Source: Cryptomeria japonica
Lineage: Eukaryota > Streptophyta > Pinopsida > Cupressales > Cupressaceae
DNA: 64,000 nt
Direction of reading: 5' to 3'
NCBI RefSeq assembly: GCF_030272615.1
Contig: NC_081410.1
Coordinates: 567,257,152 to 567,321,151 of the forward strand
This document shows positions 58,915 to 64,000 of this stretch, in pieces. Positions within the stretch are counted from its first letter, which is position 1, and each line of letters opens with the position of its first letter. The notes under the pieces are model-generated. The model was given only the letters and a program-made list of their open reading frames with translations. It was not told the DNA's origin and did not search any database. The position numbers and the translations under genes are program-made.

Positions 58915-60568
58915 GGTCTCCTATACATGAGAGAGCACACAGCGGGACATATTCTTCGCACTTTGCGAGATCAGATTCCGCGGCTGACTCAGTCAGAGAG
59001 AGACACTCTATCTATTGTAGGATTGTGGTACGTGATTCTGATGCCGGCCATTCAATTTCATCCTGCGATGCTGATGGCCTTGATGGAGTGATGGGATCCT
59101 GACACATGCAGCTTTCACCTTCCAGTAGGAGAGCTGACGGTCACACTCGAGGATGTGTACCGTATACTTCATCTTCCTATCAGAGGAGCGACAGTTACAT
59201 ACGCGACCGATCGGTCAGCGGAGGATCATCAGAGAGAGTAGGTGTATTGCATAGGGAGAGTCATGCCGAGCGAGACGAGAGGTCGCATCATGGTCAGCTG
59301 GCTCTTACATCCTACAGGGGAGGTACCACTTCTGAGACGCCTTATGATAGCCATCATAGCACTAGCCGTCTGCCCTAATGGGCGAGGGACACACATGCAT
59401 GGGGGTCTCACATGGTGTATCAGAGCGATGGAGAGACACAGGAGAGTGTATGCTTGGGGTCAGAGTATGCTTGCGCATCTCTATCACGACCTTGAGGAGT
59501 ATGTATTCGGACAGGGTTGCAGTTTGATGACATGCACACTTCTGCAGGTGTGGATTTTAGAGCACTTCACATGCACCAGGCCCGTCGGCTTCCCACTGAG
59601 TATAGCGAGCGAGCGATCTAGGGTGTTCGCTTATCCACTTACCAGAGAGTGGAGATTTGGAGATTTGTTGTATTGGAGAGTGATTGTTGACAGACTGACA
59701 TCCGAGGTGATAGTGTGGAGACCTTACCTACTGATGCACAGATGGGATGGTATGGAGAGACAGTTAGCATGCCTACAGAGGAACCGCCTACTGCGAGGAC
59801 GATATGCACACATCATAGTCCCTTTCTACTTTGACCGAGTATGGAGGCAGTTCAAACTAGAGCAGTGTGTTCCAGCCGATGTGCCCATCTATACTCGACA
59901 CTCACGAGTCCTTCCCAGACCTGGAGCAGTAGCGAGACTGACGGTAGATGATATTGAGACGACAGACTTAGAGGGATCTGATCAGGATGTAGTCACTGAC
60001 TATTCTGCAGAGCCTGGAGCACAGCGTAGATATGTTTCATGGTTCATGAGATCATATCCAGGTCCTATCTTTCCACCAGATCATCCGACAGGCTATCCAG
60101 GCCCATGGAGACATGGAGATCGAGACGAGGACGAGGGATCCAGGTCAGAGGAGCCAGAGGAGGGAGAGGATCATGAGGAGGCGGGGGATCCTGATCCACC
60201 TATAGGCGATCAGCCCAGTGACGAGGAGGAGGAGGATGAGGATGCAGATAGAGAGGAGGACGAGGAGGATGCAGGTGATGATGCGGATGAGGACGAGGAT
60301 GAGGATGATGAGGAGGACGACGAGCAGGAGGATAGAGATGATGAGGAGGAGTCGGATGCAGCTCCCCACCATTCAGGAGATGATACCATAGCTCTAGATC
60401 CACCTCCTATTCTCCAATAGGGGGAACAGGAGGCGATACGGAGACCTGTCACCAGTACCGTCCAGCCTACACCCATCGTGGATAGAGTATACGAGCGAGG
60501 GGAGCCTAGCGGTTCTCAGTCACAGATACTACCATTTCATGATCCCTACTGGCGCGAGGGAGATCCAG

Positions 60569-60647
60569 GTATAGTAGGTTTATATTGATTGATTAATGTT
60601 TTGATGATATAGAATGGTACTAACAAAAATCTGTTCTACTGCCATAG
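60569..60647 (+). other. Intron 2 of P3
   Basis: Donor CCAG|GTATAG at 60569; acceptor CTACTGCCATAG at 60647. A perfect branch-point word TACTAAC stands at 60618-60624, 23 bases before the acceptor. Exon 1 leaves a G and exon 2 supplies CT, giving an in-phase alanine codon. 79 bases. Confidence 0.7.
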
Positions 60648-61090
60648 CTAATGTGCAGGAATGGTGTATCTTGATTCAGCGGGCAATGACAGACATTTCC
60701 ATGATAGCACAGATCCCCAGTTCCTCACAGATTGCCTATAGGCCTCAGGGGAACGCGGGTCAGCATGAGGATTTGTTTTTCCCATTCCGAGTACAGGTAG
60801 ATAAATGGAGGGAGAGAGAGAGAGTCCTATCAGAAGACCTCCAGCAGGCGCGGCAGAGAGAGAGAGTCCTATCAGAGGACCTCCAGCAGGCGTGGCGAGA
60901 TCTAGCAGCGGCTCAGACCGAGGCTACCACCTATCGTGCGATCCTTATGGATAGGAATCGTAGGAGTTCCTCTCAGAGTCACTCACGATCTGTATCACGC
61001 TACACACCCATGGGTCCACCTTCACGGCCAGACCAGGAGGGAGCATCCAGTCGACACTCTCCAGCCACTAGCCCTAGGGATAGGAGATGA

Positions 61091-61690
61091 TTTTATGATG
61101 TAAAAGAGAGGTCACATTTTGGATATACAGTGACCTGTTTTTGTATACGATCCACATATATATATATACATGCTTCTCTTTTTGTCTCAAATGTGTTGTC
61201 TTTAATGCCTAAAACAACGTATATTTTGTTTTGATTAAATCTAATACATTTGGTAAATGTACATGTATAGTTAGAATTTAATTTCCATGTGATTGATTTC
61301 TCAATGCTCCATGATTAAATTGATACATGTGTGACTTAATTAAAATATTTAATCAAGTGCTACATTGATGATAAGGAAGAAATATGCATTAAGCCTAAGA
61401 ATTATATAACTAATGTGATTTAATTTTGAACTTAAACACAACATGATACGATCCTACTTAATACATAAAGACATTGTATAATATGCTAGCATAATGAGAA
61501 ATGTAAACCTTTTACAATTTACATTAATGAATTCAAGACAAACAATAAAGTAAGAAGACATGCTTGTCAGGAACGAAGCAATATAGATTAAACAACATAA
61601 CATTTAATTCTATTTTGCTTTAATTAAGAAATACTAACATATTATCCAATGTTGAAGAATTTGAAAAGAAGATAGATAAGAAATGAAGAA
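61091..61690. other. AT-rich spacer between P3 and E3 integrase
   Basis: No gene. The spacer is only 600 bases, against about 2.4 kb in E2. It must hold the 3' ends of both convergent genes. A (TA)n run lies at 61157-61168. Confidence 0.6.
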
Positions 61691-62290
61691 TTAAGCATAA
61701 TATCTACGCAAGTGCATAGCATTGATAGGTTCTTTAAGAGACGTACCATCTACATCCGCTATTTTGTAAGCACCTGATCCATAATCCTCAATAATGATAT
61801 ATGGTCCAAGCCAATTAGGACTAAATTTTCCCTTTTCGGCAGGCAAGGCATTCACATTGCGCTGATTCTCATAAAGGACTAAGTCACCTACTGAGAAGGA
61901 ACGTTGAATAACCTTATCATTATAGCTTCGTTGTAGAGTTTTGTGATACACTTGAATATGCTCAAGAGCGTTTATACGCTGTTCATCAAGCATCTCAAGC
62001 TGTTGAAGTCGTTGTTCTCTATAAGAGTCATCATCTACTATACCTTTGAGAGAAACCCTAAGTGATGGAATCTCTAGCTCTAAGGGCATAATAGCATCAA
62101 CACCATAAACAAGATTATAAGGAGTAGTTCCCATAGCAATTCGTACACTTGTTCGGTAGGCCCAAAGAGCATAGATTAGCTGGTTACTCCAATCCTTACC
62201 ATGCTTATTCACGGTTTTGCGAAGAATTTGTTCAATTATCTTATTAGATGATTCGGCTTGACCATTTGACTGAGGATAGTATGGTGTAGA
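61691..62290 (-). pseudogene. Element E3 integrase, C-terminal part after one stop
   Basis: After the TGA at 62291 the frame stays open: FSTPYYPQSNGQAESSNKIIEQILRKTVN keeps the catalytic glutamate. Then come LIYALWAYRTSVRIAMGTTPYNLVYG (62100-62180), EQRLQQLEMLDEQRINALEHIQVY, the GDLVLYENQRNVN stretch and WLGPYIIIEDYGSGAYKIADVDG. It ends PINAMHLRRYYA at 61691. This is the usual gypsy integrase tail. It belongs to the same gene as 62291-64000; one stop is the only break seen. Confidence 0.92.
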
Positions 62291-64000
62291 AAATCAATGT
62301 TTGATATGATACTTCTCGAGGAATTTCTTCACGTCCTTGTTCTTAAACGATGTCCCATTATCTGAGATAATAGTAGAAGGTATCCCGAATCGAGAAATGA
62401 TGTTTTCTAAGAGAAATTGACAAATCACTTCAGCAGTAGTAGAGCGAAGAGGAATAGCTTCTACCCACTTCGTAAAGTAATCTGTTGCAGTTATAATGAA
62501 GGTGTGTCCTTGAGATGAAGGAGGAGAAATTTTTCCAATAAGATCCAAACCCCATGCGGAGAAAGGCCAAGAAGCTACTTGAGAACGAAGTTCTTGGGCA
62601 GGAGCATGAATCAGATTATTGTGTTGTTGACATTGATGACATTTTTTCACAAATGAAAAGGAATCCTTTTGCATAGTTTGCCAATAGTATCCCATACGAA
62701 GCAATCTATGAACCAAGGATTTTCCCCCAAAATGCCCCCCACAGGCACCTGAATGTGCCTCTTCAAGAGCAACGGGGATTTCCGACTTGTTAAGACAACG
62801 AAGGAGAAGACCATCATAACCCCTTCGATAAAGGACATTAGAAAGGATGATATATCTAGCAGACAGCTTGCAGATTCTAGCCCTAGTGTTCCTACTAGCG
62901 GAATCAGGAAAGGTACCATCAGTCAAATATCTTACGATATGCGAGTACCATTCGTCTAAGTCTACAAAGTCACAACATGTTACCAGGCTAGAATCATCTA
63001 CAATAGCCGGAGAAATAAGATTGTGAATAACAAAATTAAGATCGACCATAGGGTTCTCTAAAGATACTAGAGAAGCCACACATGCCATTACATCCGCATG
63101 TCGATTATCTTTTCGAGGAACGGGTTCCATGGTATAAGAATCGAAATTTTGTAATAAAGAGACAGCAAGGTCTTTATATTGTGATAATTTGTCTTGTTTT
63201 GCTTGATATATTCCTGTTACTTGTCTTATAATCAATTGCGAATCTCCATAGATATGTATGTGTTTTATATTCAGAGCTAAGGCTACTTTTATTCCCGCTA
63301 TAAGAGCCTCATACTCAGCAATGTTATTGGTACACAGGAAATTTAGACGATAGGATAAGGGAATGGACTTCTTCGTAGGAGAAATCAGAACAACCCCTGC
63401 CCCCGATCCCATACGACACTTAGAGCCATCAAAGTATAACTCCCAAGTTTCATCTTTCTCTATAGAAAGAATGAAGTCATCAGGAAAGGACTCAGGGTTA
63501 GGGAAGGAGAAAGGTGAAGGGGCCTCAACTAAGTGATTGGTCAACGCTTGTCCTTTAATTGCTCTTTGTGAAACAAATTTAAGGTCAAATTCAGTTAACA
63601 TCATAACCCACTTAGCTAGACGTCCTGATAGATCAGTTTTAGAGAAAAGATGCTTCAAAGGATCAAACTTAACCATGACATGGACTTCTGAATTTAAAAG
63701 ATAATGTCTCAATTTCTGAGTCGCAAATACCAAGGCCAAGCATTGTCTTTCTATCGCAGAATATCGGGTCTCATAATCGAGTAAGGTACGACTTATGTAA
63801 TAAACCGGACATTCCTTACCATCTTTATCATGTTGTGCTAACAATGTTGCGAGAGCATGAGAAGAAGCAGCTGTATACAGAAGGAAGGGTTTAGAAGGTT
63901 CGGCAGGTTGAAGAATAGGAGGACTAGCCAAATACACTTTTAAATCTTCAAATGCTTGCTGACAGTCTTCATTCCATTGAAAAGTGATATCCTTTTTAAG
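62291..64000 (-). CDS. Element E3 pol: RNase H, second RNase H, integrase (runs off right edge)
   Basis: The frame is open from the window end (LKKDITFQWNEDCQQAFEDLKVYLASPPIL) to a TGA at 62291. Domains in order: the RT-linked RNase H (FLLYTAASSHALATLLAQ, RYSAIERQCLALVFATQKLRHYL, 63880-63690), then the archaeal-type RNase H (WELYFDGSKCRMGSGAGVVL, NIAEYEALIAGIKVA, HIYGDSQLIIRQV, 63450-63230). Its D, E and D are intact. Integrase follows: H2C2 region (KKCHQCQQHNNLIHAPA), WGLDLIGKISPPSS, IISDNGTSFKNKDV. Two RNase H domains in tandem mark the Tat lineage. The first 'M' of the longest clean frame (63937) is internal, not a start. It is the best-kept pol in the window. Confidence 0.93.

Larger units (their letters stand above)
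58475..61090 (+). pseudogene. P3: spliced plant mobile domain gene of E3, few lesions
   Basis: Proposed exons are 58475-58522 (MEILRQAMIDDEPLDE, donor GAG|GTGAGT), 58915-60568 and 60648-61090, all in phase. The second begins GLLYMREHTAGH after TTGCAG and carries the PMD: LWYVILMPAIQFHPAMLMALME, CSFHLPVGELTVTLEDVYRILHLPIRGATVTYA (59105-59205), SMLAHLYHDLEEYVFG, LLQVWILEHFTC and VIVWRPYLLMHRWDGMERQL. A long aspartate/glutamate tail follows (60120-60355). The third exon encodes a basic serine-rich end with a coiled coil. Three stops lie in exon 2: TGA 59089, TAG 59239 and TAG 60418. Predicted length is about 714 codons. It is antisense to and converges on E3 pol. Function is unknown; host MAIN-type proteins are nuclear. 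Confidence 0.75.

Noticed and set aside
60145-60476. Minus-strand serine- or leucine-rich frames opposite P3
   Set aside because: Shadows of the GAG/GAT repeats that encode the acidic tail of P3.
1-64000. tRNA or rRNA genes
   Set aside because: Only primer binding sites complementary to the initiator tRNA were seen; no cloverleaf or rRNA sequence was noticed on reading.

Overview
The window is repeat-only DNA from a seed plant with a large genome. I see no ordinary host gene. It is a stack of nested LTR retrotransposons, most of them broken by stops and deletions. A conifer or other gymnosperm is my guess, from the density of nested, decayed copia and Tat-type gypsy elements and the AT-rich filler; this is inference and is not proved by any one sequence.

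Region 1 (1-16965) is one Ty1/copia element (A, + strand) that has been split. Its truncated left LTR (1-335) and full right LTR (15589-16965) still bracket everything. A solo copia LTR (X, with 5-bp target duplication AAGCT) sits in its reverse transcriptase, and a minus-strand copia element (Y) sits inside X. A roughly 8-kb tandem duplication then copied part of A, X and Y: 1375-5170 recurs at 9396-13224. The second Y has collapsed to a lone LTR.

Region 2 (16966-20837) is mostly unassigned AT-rich DNA with an inverted repeat around a TA-rich core and one decayed ORF of unknown family.

Region 3 (20838-39338) is flanked by two 2.4-kb direct repeats (R) that look like minus-strand gypsy LTRs. 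Each carries about 15 successive imperfect hairpins. Between them, all on the minus strand, lie a gypsy pol fragment (RT-RNase H-integrase), a palindrome-rich stretch that may be another LTR, a long unrecognised ORF, a gag fragment and a complete copia element Z (26556-31397, target duplication ATTGG) inserted into the unrecognised ORF.

Region 4 (39339-64000) starts with copia element C (39384-44543, target duplication GAGAC), which has lost its reverse transcriptase. After it come three nested minus-strand Tat-type gypsy elements (E1, E2, E3). Each has a plus-strand plant mobile domain (PMD) gene antisense to pol: P1 (most decayed), P2 and P3 (best kept). P3 has a convincing three-exon model. 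E3 pol, with two RNase H domains and integrase, is nearly intact and runs off the right edge.

The pol products would copy and integrate element RNA. The PMD genes are extra cargo of the Tat elements and are transcribed toward pol. Most copies look dead; E3 and C are the youngest by eye.
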